Below are positions 1 through 8,409 of a stretch of 37,834 nt of DNA, piece by piece. The notes under the pieces are model-generated. The model was not told where the DNA came from, made no database searches, and saw nothing but the letters and a program-made list of their open reading frames with translations. The position numbers were made by a program, and so were the translations under genes. The stretch is from JBAYJY01 sp041664945 (GTDB lineage Bacteria; UBP15; UBA6099), in contig JBAYJY010000024.1 in assembly GCA_041664945.1 (NCBI GenBank), positions 1 through 37,834 of the forward strand, in the 5' to 3' direction. The first letter of the stretch is position 1, and the number at the start of each line of letters is the position of its first letter.

Positions 1-1254
1 CTCCCCGGCCGCATCCTGAACGGCATCAAAAACGCCGGCTTCAACAATCCTGTGTTCATGATTGATGAAATCGATAAGATCGGTTCCGACTACCGGGGCG
101 ACCCCAGTTCCGCTCTTCTCGAAGTGCTCGACCCCGAACAAAACACTTCTTTTACAGACCATTATATCGATGTGCCTTTCGATCTCTCGAAGGTCATGTT
201 CATCACCACCGCGAATGTGCTTGAAACCATTCCCGGGCCGCTTCGCGACCGCATGGAAGTCATCATGCTTCCCGGATACACGGAGGAGGAAAAACTTTCT
301 ATTGCGCAACGCTATCTCATTCCGCGGCGGATCGCTGATTCGGGGCTGAAGGCGAATCAACTGAAGTTCCATAAGGGCGCCATTCGCGCCGTGATAAGCG
401 GCTACACCCGAGAGGCGGGCGTGCGCAATCTCGAACGCGAACTCGGTTCCATCAGCCGTAAAATCGCCACAAAGGTCGCCCGCGGTTCGAGGAAAAAGGT
501 ATATACGGTCACCGCTGCCGATGTGCAACTCTATCTCGGGGCGGCAAGGCTGCTGCCGCCGCAAATGCGGCGCCGGGACCGCGTCGGAGTCGTCAACGGG
601 CTGGCGTGGACGCCGTCCGGCGGCGAGGTGCTCACAATCGAGGCGCTGATGATGGAGGGGAAGGGGCAACTCATTCTCACCGGACAGCTCGGAGACGTGA
701 TGAAGGAGTCGGCGCAGACCGCGCTTAGCTACGCGCGCAGCCGATGCGACGCGATGAAATGCAGAGGCGTCTGGAATGAAAAAACAGACATCCATATACA
801 CGTGCCGGCCGGCGCGGTGCCCAAGGACGGCCCTTCCGCGGGAGTAGCGATGACGACCGCGATTCTCTCGCTGTTCACGAACAGGCCGGTTAGGCGCGAC
901 ATAGCCATGACCGGCGAGATTTCGCTGAGCGGAGACGTGCTTCCCATCGGCGGCCTGAAGCAGAAGCTGCTCGCCGCTCGCCGGGAGGGCGTCAAAACAG
1001 CGCTCGTTCCCGCAGCGAATAAAAACGACATCATTGATATGAAAAAGGAAGATATCGAAGGGTTGACTATCCGCTACATCGAATCAGCCGAGGATTTGCT
1101 GCCGCTGATATTTCGTTCCGACCCGAACGAAAACGGAAAAAAGAAGTTGAAGCGCGCAGCGCGCGGCGCTGATAAAAGCGATTCTGTCAGGAAGAGGGGA
1201 AACGGCTCCCGGATCGCCGCGCGCAGTCCTGGGAAAGATAAAAACAGGGATTGA
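1..1254 (+). CDS. lon: Lon protease, C-terminal part (5' end outside window)
   Basis: ATP-dependent serine protease that degrades misfolded and regulatory proteins in the cytoplasm. The reading frame is open from base 1, so the first visible GTG/ATG codons are internal; 417 residues are visible, numbered here from the window start. The AAA+ Walker B stretch PVFMIDEIDKIG lies at about residues 17-28, followed by the sensor-1 region (FITTANVLETIP) and the alpha-helical AAA+ lid. The Lon-C protease domain carries the catalytic serine in KDGPSAGVAM (Ser279) and the dyad lysine in GGLKQK (Lys320), 41 residues later, close to the 43 in E. coli Lon. After the protease domain there is a basic, low-complexity tail of about 40 residues rich in Lys, Arg and Ser, longer than in typical Lon and possibly disordered. 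Identity is secure; the N-terminal substrate domain and Walker A lie upstream of the window. Confidence 0.97.
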   Translation, partial: LPGRILNGIKNAGFNNPVFMIDEIDKIGSDYRGDPSSALLEVLDPEQNTSFTDHYIDVPFDLSKVMFITTANVLETIPGPLRDRMEVIMLPGYTEEEKLSIAQRYLIPRRIADSGLKANQLKFHKGAIRAVISGYTREAGVRNLERELGSISRKIATKVARGSRKKVYTVTAADVQLYLGAARLLPPQMRRRDRVGVVNGLAWTPSGGEVLTIEALMMEGKGQLILTGQLGDVMKESAQTALSYARSRCDAMKCRGVWNEKTDIHIHVPAGAVPKDGPSAGVAMTTAILSLFTNRPVRRDIAMTGEISLSGDVLPIGGLKQKLLAARREGVKTALVPAANKNDIIDMKKEDIEGLTIRYIESAEDLLPLIFRSDPNENGKKKLKRAARGADKSDSVRKRGNGSRIAARSPGKDKNRD

Positions 1255-1289
1255 TCTGTATAAAATATGACATACAGAACAGGCATAGG

Positions 1290-1436
1290 GTAATGCCTCA
1301 CCCCGTTGTCATTCCGAACAAAGAGAGGAATCTTAAATAAACGTCAATATGGAAAGCTCTATCAAGATTTCTCGCTACGCTCGAAATGACAAAATTGGGA
1401 AAATGACAAATGTTCGGCAATGAAATGAGGCATTAC
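1290..1436. repeat. MITE-like non-coding element with 11-bp terminal inverted repeats
   Basis: A 147-bp non-coding block just after lon is bounded by perfect 11-bp inverted repeats, GTAATGCCTCA at 1290-1300 and TGAGGCATTAC at 1426-1436. Inside lies a second, imperfect inverted repeat. The left arm starts GTCATTCCGA near 1307. The right arm, near 1354-1391, reads GTCATTTCGA on the other strand, and both arms run on to an AATCTT block. No open reading frame of note is present. This architecture matches a miniature inverted-repeat element or a palindromic dispersed repeat. No clear target-site duplication could be seen. Confidence 0.6.
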
Positions 1437-1531
1437 ATATAGAAGCTAAGCGGGAGGCATGCGAAAATATTTTCTTTTGCGCATGAGCCGGGACAGACTC
1501 TTTTTCAATATTCCGTGATACGAACAATTTA

Positions 1532-2245
1532 TCAAACAAAAAACGGGATGCCGTGTCCGGGGATGATCATTTTGTATATGGTTTTCCTGGCTTCGAGAGC
1601 GTTCATGACCGAGCGAACGCTCCTGCGGCCCGCGTCGTAGTCTGAAAATGAAAACGGGTTGTCGAGTGAAAGAAAGTGGGCGTGGCTCATGATGAGGTCG
1701 CCGGCGATGCAGACGGATAGGTTGCGCGCGGGAAGATCGACGATGTAACTGCAGTGCGGCGTGCCGTGTCCGGGCGTGTCGAGCGCTTCGAATGATGGAG
1801 GGAAAAAGTTTTCCGGCAGCGGCTCGGTTCCGGGAATTTTCGAATCTCGGAAAGAATAGGCTGCGGCGCTCGGAAGCAGCGACATAAGCCGCGGGTCGAA
1901 GTGATCGCCGTGCGGATGCGTGACTAAATAGCTTTTGATTGTTGCCGGATCGACACCGGCGGCGGCGATGGCGTCGAGCGCTTGTGAGATGGAATTGTCG
2001 CTGTAGGACTTCGGGTCCGCGCAGAGATAGGAACAATCCACGACGGCGGGAAAGAGTTCGCGGTAGGCTGGCTCGATCAAAAGAACGGAGGTCGATTGTC
2101 CGCCGAGACCGAACGCCAGCTTAATTTCATAGAGATCGTCCCAGATTTTGTCGGCGGCGGGCGTGTCCCCGCCGGCGTCGCGCATCATCTTCTTCAGGTC
2201 CGGAGACCCCATGAGGTTCCCGTATTTCAGAATTTTGATTTCCAT
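1532..2245 (-). CDS. MBL-fold metallo-hydrolase
   Basis: A 237-residue protein of the metallo-beta-lactamase superfamily, probably a cytoplasmic zinc- or iron-dependent hydrolase; the substrate cannot be told. The metal-binding signature HPHGDHFD (HxHxDH) sits near residue 110. Further likely ligands are the His in DTPGHGTPHCSY, the Asp in IAGDLIMSHAH and the C-terminal His in IIPGHGIPFF. No signal peptide is seen. The ATG is preceded by a GAGGGG Shine-Dalgarno six bases upstream. It lies 37 bp downstream of tyrS on the same strand and is probably co-transcribed with it, though no functional link is obvious. The family also includes glyoxalase II, lactonases and RNases, and none of their extra motifs is clear here. 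Confidence 0.85.
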   Translation of the reverse strand: MEIKILKYGNLMGSPDLKKMMRDAGGDTPAADKIWDDLYEIKLAFGLGGQSTSVLLIEPAYRELFPAVVDCSYLCADPKSYSDNSISQALDAIAAAGVDPATIKSYLVTHPHGDHFDPRLMSLLPSAAAYSFRDSKIPGTEPLPENFFPPSFEALDTPGHGTPHCSYIVDLPARNLSVCIAGDLIMSHAHFLSLDNPFSFSDYDAGRRSVRSVMNALEARKTIYKMIIPGHGIPFFV

Positions 2246-2282
2246 TTGCGGCCCCTCGCGGCGTCCGGCGGTTGCGGATAAA

Positions 2283-3566
2283 CTATTTCACCTTAACGAT
2301 CGCGTAATGTTTTTTGCCCTTTCGGATGATCATCAGTTTGCCATGCAGCAACTGCGAGGCCTCGGGCCTGTATTTGATGTCGGCGATGCGGATGTTGTTG
2401 GCGTACACGCCGCCGGAAAGGATGAGCTTTTTCGCTTCACCCTTCGACGAGCAGAGAGTGAGGTCCGTCAAAAGCTGGTCGAGCGCCGGTATGGCGCCGG
2501 CGTCGTCGACTTCGAGCGACGGCGCGGCAGACACCGCGGATTCGAGCGTCGAAAGGCTTATCGCTTCGAGTTCTCCTTTGCCGAAAAGCGCCTCGCTCGC
2601 GGCGATCACTTCGTCCGCCGCAGTTTTGCCATGCGTCATAGTCGTCATTTCGTAGGCGAGCGCCTTTTGCGCCGGCCGGTTGTCCGGGTTCTTTATCAGA
2701 TCTTCCGCGAGGCTGTCGATTTCTTCTTTTTTCATGAACGTGAAATATTTCAGAAAGCGGATTGCGTCCTGATCGGCGATGTTGATCCAGTACTGGTAGA
2801 AAGCGTAAGGGCTTGTTTTTTCCGGGTCGAGCCAGATGGCGCCGCCCTCTGTTTTTCCGAACTTCGCGCCTGACGCGGTGGTTATCAGAGGCACGGTGAC
2901 GATGTATGCCTCGGAGCCGAGCTTGCGGCGAATGAGTTCTGTGCCGGCGGTCATATTGCCCCACTGGTCGCTGCCGCCGAGTTGTATCCGGCAGCCGTGG
3001 TTCTCCGCAAGATGCAGGAAGTCATAAGCCTGAAGGATCATGTAGCTGAATTCGGTGTATGACAGGCCGCTTGTGTCGCGGTCTATGCGGCTTTTAACGG
3101 AGTCCTTGGCGAGCATCCAGTTGATGGTGAAATGCTTGCCGAGGTCGCGAAGATATTCGATGGCCGAGAGAGCGCCGATCCAGTCGTAATTGTTGAGCAG
3201 TTTCGCCGAGCAGGCTCCGGCGGAGAAATCGAGGAACTGTTCGATTTGGGCGCGCAGTTTGCCGGAAAACTGTTCGACTGTTTTCAGTTCGTTCAGAGTG
3301 CGTTCGGCTGATTTGCCGCTCGGATCGCCGATGAGGCCGGTGCCGCCGCCGACGAGCGCGATGGGCGTGTGCCCCGCGAGCTGGAACCGGCGCAACGCGA
3401 TCAGCGGCACGATGTGCCCGATGTGCAGGCTGTCCGCCGTCGGGTCGAAGCCCGCATAAACCGCCTGCTGCGCGTTGTCAGTCAGATTCCGGAATCCTTC
3501 TTCGTCTGAAACCTGAAATATCAATTCCCGCCATTTTAATTCGTCTAAGATGCTGAACTCCGGCAC
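2283..3566 (-). CDS. tyrS: Tyrosyl-tRNA synthetase
   Basis: Class I aminoacyl-tRNA synthetase that charges tRNA-Tyr. The Rossmann domain has the HIGH signature in DSLHIGHIVPL (about residues 48-55) and the tyrosine-binding region GGSDQWGNMTAG. The KMSKS-equivalent loop is KFGKT (about 235-239). An S4 RNA-binding domain follows at the C-terminus (CSSKGEAKKLILSGGVYAN, about 370-390). KFGKT places it with the bacterial TyrRS form that has KFGKS/T. I chose the GTG at 3564-3566 because a CGAGGTG ribosome site lies six bases upstream; an in-frame GTG at 3573-3575 would add three residues but overlaps that site. The length of about 427 residues is normal. The MBL-fold gene follows 37 bp downstream. 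Confidence 0.96.
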   Translation of the reverse strand: MPEFSILDELKWRELIFQVSDEEGFRNLTDNAQQAVYAGFDPTADSLHIGHIVPLIALRRFQLAGHTPIALVGGGTGLIGDPSGKSAERTLNELKTVEQFSGKLRAQIEQFLDFSAGACSAKLLNNYDWIGALSAIEYLRDLGKHFTINWMLAKDSVKSRIDRDTSGLSYTEFSYMILQAYDFLHLAENHGCRIQLGGSDQWGNMTAGTELIRRKLGSEAYIVTVPLITTASGAKFGKTEGGAIWLDPEKTSPYAFYQYWINIADQDAIRFLKYFTFMKKEEIDSLAEDLIKNPDNRPAQKALAYEMTTMTHGKTAADEVIAASEALFGKGELEAISLSTLESAVSAAPSLEVDDAGAIPALDQLLTDLTLCSSKGEAKKLILSGGVYANNIRIADIKYRPEASQLLHGKLMIIRKGKKHYAIVKVK

Positions 3567-3625
3567 GATACACACCTCGCTCTGTTTGCTCGGACATCAG
3601 TCGATAACTGATTTTGCCCATAACA

Positions 3626-3654
3626 TTTATAGTCCGTAGCGCTCTAAAACACAA
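3626..3654 (-). promoter_or_regulatory. Possible sigma-70 promoter for tyrS
   Basis: On the minus strand TTGTGT (3654-3649) and TATAAA (3631-3626) are separated by 17 bp, about 60 bp upstream of the tyrS start. A perfect 6-bp inverted repeat (ATCAGT/ACTGAT, 3596-3601 and 3607-3612, 5-nt loop) lies in the predicted leader. The match to the -35 box is partial, so this is a candidate only. Confidence 0.35.
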
Positions 3655-3757
3655 TCCGCGCCCTTAAAATGCGACGGCGCCGACACACGTAAAATTGACA
3701 TTGATGTTACGCCCGGAACGATGTTTCTGGTAAGATATTCAAATAGGAACTGAGTTT

Positions 3758-3840
3758 GGGATTGCTTCGGCGCTTCGCTTCTCGCAATGATGCGCTTCTT
3801 GTCGGGATTGACTCGGCGCTTTGCTGCCCTAATGACGGAC
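3758..3840. repeat. Two tandem copies of a GTCATT-type dispersed repeat
   Basis: Two degenerate copies start at 3758 and 3804 (period 46 bp). Each runs GGGATTG...CTCGGCGCTT...AATGA. Read on the minus strand they begin ATCATTGCGAGAAGCGAAG and GTCATTAGGGCAGCAAAG and end in CAATCCC. The same family recurs at 10726-10759. The unit ends 16 bp upstream of the cupin start and is non-coding. Confidence 0.6.
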
Positions 3841-3856
3841 TTTTCGAGGTGTTTAT

Positions 3857-4366
3857 ATGACCGCTGCTGATATTATCAAACTGCTGGACCTGAAACCGCT
3901 GCCGGAAGAGGGCGGTCTTTACAGGGAAAACTACCGCTCGGACGAAATGATTCCGGCTAATGGATTGCCCGCGAGATACGGTAAAACTAAATGCTTCTGC
4001 ACGGCGATTTACTATCTGCTCACGCCTGATAATTTCTCTGCGATTCATCGCGTTCCGTCCGAGGAGATTTTTCATTTCTATCTCGGCGACCCTGTCACGA
4101 TGCTGCAACTTCATGCGGACGGCAGGTCGGAGACGGTGACGCTCGGGCAGGATATTGTCGCAGGACAGCAATTGCAGGTGATCGTGCAGCGCGGCGTCTG
4201 GCAGGGCGCGTTCCTGAACAAAGGCGGCGCCTTCGCGCTGATGGGGACGACCGTAGCGCCGGGTTTCGATTTTTCGGACTACGAATCAGCCGCCCGGGAG
4301 CCGCTGCTCGAAAAGTATCCCGACCGTGCAGGCCTGATCGAAAAACTCACGGCTCCGGCTGTTTGA
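3857..4366 (+). CDS. DUF985 / cupin_5 family protein
   Basis: A 169-residue single-domain cupin of the DUF985 family. Visible family hallmarks are LKPLPEEGGLYRENYRS near the N-terminus, the central strand AIYYLLTPDNFSAIHRVPSEEIFHFYLGDPV (about 55-86) and the C-terminal GTTVAPGFDFSDYE. Family members fold as a small beta-barrel resembling sugar-isomerase cupins; some bind metals, and no activity is established from sequence alone. The His and Glu in HRVPSEEIFHFY are candidate ligands. The start is an ATG after a CGAGGTG site. The gene stands alone between the divergent tyrS operon and the AOR gene 97 bp downstream, and the sequence suggests no partner. Confidence 0.88.
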   Translation: MTAADIIKLLDLKPLPEEGGLYRENYRSDEMIPANGLPARYGKTKCFCTAIYYLLTPDNFSAIHRVPSEEIFHFYLGDPVTMLQLHADGRSETVTLGQDIVAGQQLQVIVQRGVWQGAFLNKGGAFALMGTTVAPGFDFSDYESAAREPLLEKYPDRAGLIEKLTAPAV

Positions 4367-4463
4367 TTGAAATAAAATTGAAATAAAATCCGTAATTTGT
4401 TAAATTATATCGTTTGTTTTATTGCATTAGTTCTAATATTGAAGGGCAACAGGTGAATAGGCA

Positions 4464-6632
4464 ATGGCAACGAGCAAAGTTAAGTATGAGAAAAACGCGC
4501 CGAAACGCGGTTACACGGACAGAATACTCGAAATCGATTTAGAGAAAAAAGAGATAAAAGTGACTCAGGCGACGGATGAGTTGCGCAGCCTGTTTGTGGG
4601 CGGGCGCGGCTATTGCCTGAAGATGGTTTATGACGGAACGAATGCGGACACGCGCTACGACAGCCCGGAGAATGTGCTCGCGATAGCCGGCGGCCCGTTC
4701 TGCGGCGAAACGGCGTTCGCCGGGACCGGCAAGTTCATTGTCGGTTCGATCTCTCCGCTTACGAACAGTTTTTGCGACTCGAATGTCGGCGGCCGCTTTT
4801 TTCCGCTTGTGAAGCTCTCCGGATTCGACGCTATAAAAGTTACCGGCAAGTCGGACGCCGATGTAATGGTCGTGATCGACGGCGACACGAGCGAGGTAAG
4901 CTTCGTCGCGGCGCCGGACATGAAGAACTCGCTCACCGGAGCGGAGGAAATGACGGAGGCGTGGAAGGGCGACGGCAGTGCCGGCAACGTCTCATTCCTC
5001 TGTACGGGCGAGGGCGCGTTGCATTCTTATTACGGCTGCATAAACAGCATTTATTACGATGTGAAACGGAAGCGGTGCCGCTCAAAGCAGGCGGGCCGCG
5101 GCGGCATGGGAACGATCATGCGCGATAAAAAACTATGGGGCATTCTCGTAAGATGCAACGCGAAGATGGGCGGCTCGAATGCGCCGGCCGATCTCTCCCG
5201 CGTTCGCGCGGTTGGCAAGGAACTTCAGGGCGTTATCCGCGAAATCGACCCGCAGGCAATGCGGCTCGGACATCAGGGCACGACCAGCCTGATGGACATG
5301 ATGAACAAGTTTTTTCTGTTGCCCGTCAACAACTATCAGTATGGCGCGAGCGATAAGGAGAAAAATGTCTCCGGCTTCATTTTTGAAAAAAACTATTTCA
5401 AGCAGAACGTGCCGGACGGCTGTTTCTTCGGATGCAACCTCGGCTGCACGAAGGGATGCGACGACCACGTTTTGAAAACCGGGCCGGCGAAGGGCCGCAT
5501 GGTCGCCGTTGACGGTCCCGAATACGAGACAGCGGCGTCGGCTACGAATCTCGGAATATTCGACGTCGGCGATATTATGGATTTTTCGTGGTACTGCGAC
5601 GAATACGGATTCGACACGATAAGCGTCGGCGTGGCGATGGCGTTTGTGTACGAGGCTTACGAGCGCGGGCTGATCAACGCGCAAGACGTTGAAAACCGCG
5701 CGCTTAACTGGGGAAACGCTGAAGCTGCGATGGAGCTGATGCACGACATTGCGGCCGGAAAGAGCGGCCTGCCGGCGGAGGTCGGACGCGGGGTGCGGCG
5801 CCTCAAGAGCTGGGTCGCGGACCGCGCGGTTGTAAACACCGGCCGGAAGCGCGAAGACATCATGGCCGAGGTGAACGAGTTCGGAATGGAATGCAAAGGG
5901 CTCGAATTCTCGATGTATATAACAAAAGAATCGCTGGCGCAGCAGGGCGGCTATGGATTCGCGAACAAGGGCGCGCAGCACGATGAAGCCTGGCTGATTG
6001 CGATTGACCAGATACACAAGGAACTGCCGACGTTCGAGAAGAAGGCGGCGGCGCTGAAGTGGTTCCCGCTGTTCCGAACGTGGTTCAATATAGCAGGGCT
6101 TTGCAAACTGCCGTGGATCGATGTGCGGCACCCGGAAGCGAAGAACACCGAGTGGCCCGCGCAGAATATGCCGACTGTCAACTACTATGTCGAGCTTGTG
6201 AACGCTACGTTCGGCTCTGAAAAAACTCTCGACGACCTGCTGCTCGACTCCGAGCGAAGCTACACTCTTCATAAACTGATCAACCTGCGACAGGGATACG
6301 GCGTCCGCGAGCACGACGTTATCCCGATGCGCGCCATGGGGCCGGTCTATCTGAACGAATATCTCTCCCGCAAGGAATATTACGACGAATATCTCGCCGG
6401 CACGGCCGGTCTGGATATCGCCGGCAAGAGCGATGAGGAAAAACTCGTTCTGATTCAGAATTACCGGCGCGAACAGTATAAGAAACTCGCGGATGTTGTT
6501 TATGAGGAAAAAGGTTACGACCCGAACGGCATTCCGCTCGACGAGACGCTCGAAAGGCTCGGCCTGACCGAACCGGGATACAAGGCGATTGTCCGCGCCG
6601 CCCGCGAGCGTTTTCTCGCAGCCTGCGTGTAG
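4464..6632 (+). CDS. Aldehyde:ferredoxin oxidoreductase family (tungsten/molybdenum bis-pterin enzyme)
   Basis: A 722-residue AOR-family protein, expected to oxidise aldehydes to carboxylic acids (or run in reverse) with ferredoxin, using a tungstopterin and one [4Fe-4S] cluster in the cytoplasm. The N-terminal domain has VGGRGYCLKMVYDG and the pterin-contact segment SISPLTNSFCDSNVGGRF. The middle domain has VDGPEYETAASATNLGIFD. The cluster region is C320-x3-C324-x3-C328-x3-C332, and a further Cys lies in AGLCKLPW (C547). Classical AOR has C-x2-C-x3-C plus a distant Cys in a GLCK-like motif, so the spacing here is atypical. Length exceeds the ~600 residues of Pyrococcus AOR. The start has an AGGTGA site seven bases upstream. 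No ferredoxin, MoaD-like or pterin-synthesis gene lies beside it. Substrate is unknown. Confidence 0.93.
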   Translation: MATSKVKYEKNAPKRGYTDRILEIDLEKKEIKVTQATDELRSLFVGGRGYCLKMVYDGTNADTRYDSPENVLAIAGGPFCGETAFAGTGKFIVGSISPLTNSFCDSNVGGRFFPLVKLSGFDAIKVTGKSDADVMVVIDGDTSEVSFVAAPDMKNSLTGAEEMTEAWKGDGSAGNVSFLCTGEGALHSYYGCINSIYYDVKRKRCRSKQAGRGGMGTIMRDKKLWGILVRCNAKMGGSNAPADLSRVRAVGKELQGVIREIDPQAMRLGHQGTTSLMDMMNKFFLLPVNNYQYGASDKEKNVSGFIFEKNYFKQNVPDGCFFGCNLGCTKGCDDHVLKTGPAKGRMVAVDGPEYETAASATNLGIFDVGDIMDFSWYCDEYGFDTISVGVAMAFVYEAYERGLINAQDVENRALNWGNAEAAMELMHDIAAGKSGLPAEVGRGVRRLKSWVADRAVVNTGRKREDIMAEVNEFGMECKGLEFSMYITKESLAQQGGYGFANKGAQHDEAWLIAIDQIHKELPTFEKKAAALKWFPLFRTWFNIAGLCKLPWIDVRHPEAKNTEWPAQNMPTVNYYVELVNATFGSEKTLDDLLLDSERSYTLHKLINLRQGYGVREHDVIPMRAMGPVYLNEYLSRKEYYDEYLAGTAGLDIAGKSDEEKLVLIQNYRREQYKKLADVVYEEKGYDPNGIPLDETLERLGLTEPGYKAIVRAARERFLAACV

Positions 6633-6718
6633 AACCTTCATTAAAGGCCAGGAAAATATTTTGCGTATTTCCGGCGGCTTATCTTGCGCGAACGTACGCG
6701 CGCGCGTAAACTGAACGC

Positions 6719-8233
6719 ATGTTTGCCAGAAATATATCATTACTGCGGGAACGTAATCCGGGGCTGGCGGAGCGGATTGAACGCGCGGTTCCGGAAGCCG
6801 GAATGGAGTTTCTCGTCGCTCGCAACGGGTGCCTCACCGCGAAATATGACGACCCCGCGCTGGGGCCGCTGACGCTCTACAGCATAGTTGATCCCATGCG
6901 GGCGGCGCGGCGGGATCTGGAACGCTGGCGCTCCGGCGGCGCCGGCGTTATCGTGGCGCTCGGCGTCGGGCTCGGCTACCATTTGTTTCCGCTCGCGGAC
7001 CGCTATCCCGGCCGCAAAATTGTCGCGATCGAAGCGCGCCCGGCGCTGTTGCGAAAGAGCTTTGAAATCAATGACTGGTCGTCTCTTCTTAAACGGCCCG
7101 ATTTTATTCTCGCCGACGCAGAATCGGCCGCTTCCGAGCTGCGCGCGTTGAACCGCGACAGCGCCCCCGCCGTGTTTTACCACCCGGTTCTTTTTAAATT
7201 GGATATGGGCTTTTATTTTCCGATCCGCAAGGAACTCACGGTCGGGCGCGGCGCGTTCGGCCGCTTGCGCATCATGTCGTTTAATGCGCGCGGCGATCTG
7301 GTTCCGTACACGCTGCTCGACATCCACGAAACTTTGCGAGAGATGGGACACGAGGTTCATTCGGTGGACATCTCAGCCGTGAAGCGTCAGCGTGAATTGA
7401 GCGATGCCGTCCGGCACGCAGCCGAATCTTTTCAGCCAGATTTCGTGGTGACGGTCGGCCCGGTCGGCCTATGCGACGATATCATCGGGCGCCTCGGAGC
7501 GCCGGTCGCCGCGTGGTTCATGGACAACCCGTTCCAGCAACTGGCGTTGAACGAGGGCGAGGAAGGCCCGCGGCCGAAGATGCTCGGCGACAATTTTTAT
7601 GCCTTCTCATGGGACGAATCTTACGTGCCGGAACTGAGGGAACGCGGCGTTCGCGCATACTATCTGCCTCTCGCCACTAATCCCCGCATTCACTACCCGC
7701 GCGAAGCCACTCCCGACGCGCTCAGCCGTTACGGCTCGGAGATCAGCTTCATCGGCACAGCAGACCGGCAGGACGACCGCGACTACCGCCTCGCGTATGT
7801 CGGCTCTCTCGACGGTTTCGACGTCGGCCTCTGGGGCGGTCCCGGCTGGCGCCTTGTTCAGGGCCCGGGATTTCGATACCGCGGCCGCGCGGACAACCGG
7901 AATGAAGGCCCGATCATTTATTCGCTCTCTAAAATCAATCTGAATTTAACAACCCGGCAGCTTATCACTTCGATTCCGATCCGCGTGTTCGACATACTCG
8001 CTTGCGGCGGTTTTTTGCTCACCGATTCCCGGAAAGACTTGCAGCGTCTTTTCGACCCGGGCGCCGATCTGGCGGTGTTCGATTCAAAAAGCGAACTGCG
8101 CGCTCTCGCGGAACATTATATCGATAACCCTGAAATGAGAAAAAAAATCGCTCTCCACGGCCGCCAAACCGTTCTCGCGCGGCACACTTTCCGACACCGT
8201 CTCGAAGAAATGCTGAAAATTATTTTCAAATAA
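6719..8233 (+). CDS. Maf/DUF115-like N-terminus fused to CgeB-like glycosyltransferase
   Basis: A 504-residue, probably cytoplasmic protein. Residues 1-160 (FARNISLLRERNPGL... IVALGVGLGYHLFPLADRYPGRKIVAIEA) resemble the N-terminus of Maf/DUF115 flagellin-modification proteins, with a glycine-rich nucleotide-binding-like turn. Residues about 185-330 look like the DUF3880 part of CgeB proteins (LLDIHETLREMGHEVHSVD, AAWFMDNPF). Residues 400-500 form a GT-B C-terminal half (IRVFDILACGGFLLTDSRKDL, then ARHTFRHRLEEML). The likely role is transfer of a sugar to a protein or cell-surface glycan; acceptor and donor are unknown. The assigned ATG has no convincing ribosome site. A flagellin lies 24 kb away, so a link to flagellin glycosylation is inference. 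Confidence 0.72.
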   Translation: MFARNISLLRERNPGLAERIERAVPEAGMEFLVARNGCLTAKYDDPALGPLTLYSIVDPMRAARRDLERWRSGGAGVIVALGVGLGYHLFPLADRYPGRKIVAIEARPALLRKSFEINDWSSLLKRPDFILADAESAASELRALNRDSAPAVFYHPVLFKLDMGFYFPIRKELTVGRGAFGRLRIMSFNARGDLVPYTLLDIHETLREMGHEVHSVDISAVKRQRELSDAVRHAAESFQPDFVVTVGPVGLCDDIIGRLGAPVAAWFMDNPFQQLALNEGEEGPRPKMLGDNFYAFSWDESYVPELRERGVRAYYLPLATNPRIHYPREATPDALSRYGSEISFIGTADRQDDRDYRLAYVGSLDGFDVGLWGGPGWRLVQGPGFRYRGRADNRNEGPIIYSLSKINLNLTTRQLITSIPIRVFDILACGGFLLTDSRKDLQRLFDPGADLAVFDSKSELRALAEHYIDNPEMRKKIALHGRQTVLARHTFRHRLEEMLKIIFK

Positions 8234-8250
8234 TTGCCGCACATCGGGTT

Positions 8251-8284
8251 CGTCATTCCCGAACTCTGCTGTTGGAAATCCATT
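8251..8284. repeat. Possible remnant of a GTCATTCC-type dispersed repeat
   Basis: CGTCATTCCCGAACTCTGCT followed by GTTGGAAATCCA lies 18 bp after the glycosyltransferase stop. It resembles the GTCATTCC...GGAATC dispersed palindromes common between bacterial genes, such as the left arm of the 1290-1436 element. It is degenerate and shows no clear stem. Confidence 0.35.
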
Positions 8285-8409
8285 TATTAAAACAAAATTA
8301 TAACGATGTGAACTGTCCCCGTTTTTAGCGCCAGCCAGAAAGTTAGGGTTTTCTCCTTCGCAGTCTCTTGCCCATATTATATAAAGATATTTTTTACGTC
8401 ATATTGCAT

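Noticed and set aside
1446..2036. 196-residue frame overlapping the MBL-fold gene on the same strand
   Set aside because: Frame-shifted shadow; the other frame carries HxHxDH and a ribosome site.
2148..2873. 241-residue plus-strand frame opposite tyrS and the MBL gene
   Set aside because: It spans two well-supported genes on the opposite strand and has no recognisable domain or ribosome site.
5133..6740. 535-residue minus-strand open frame opposite the AOR gene
   Set aside because: It is the antisense shadow of a GC-rich real gene: composition is Arg/Val-rich without domain signatures, and the plus-strand frame matches the AOR family throughout.
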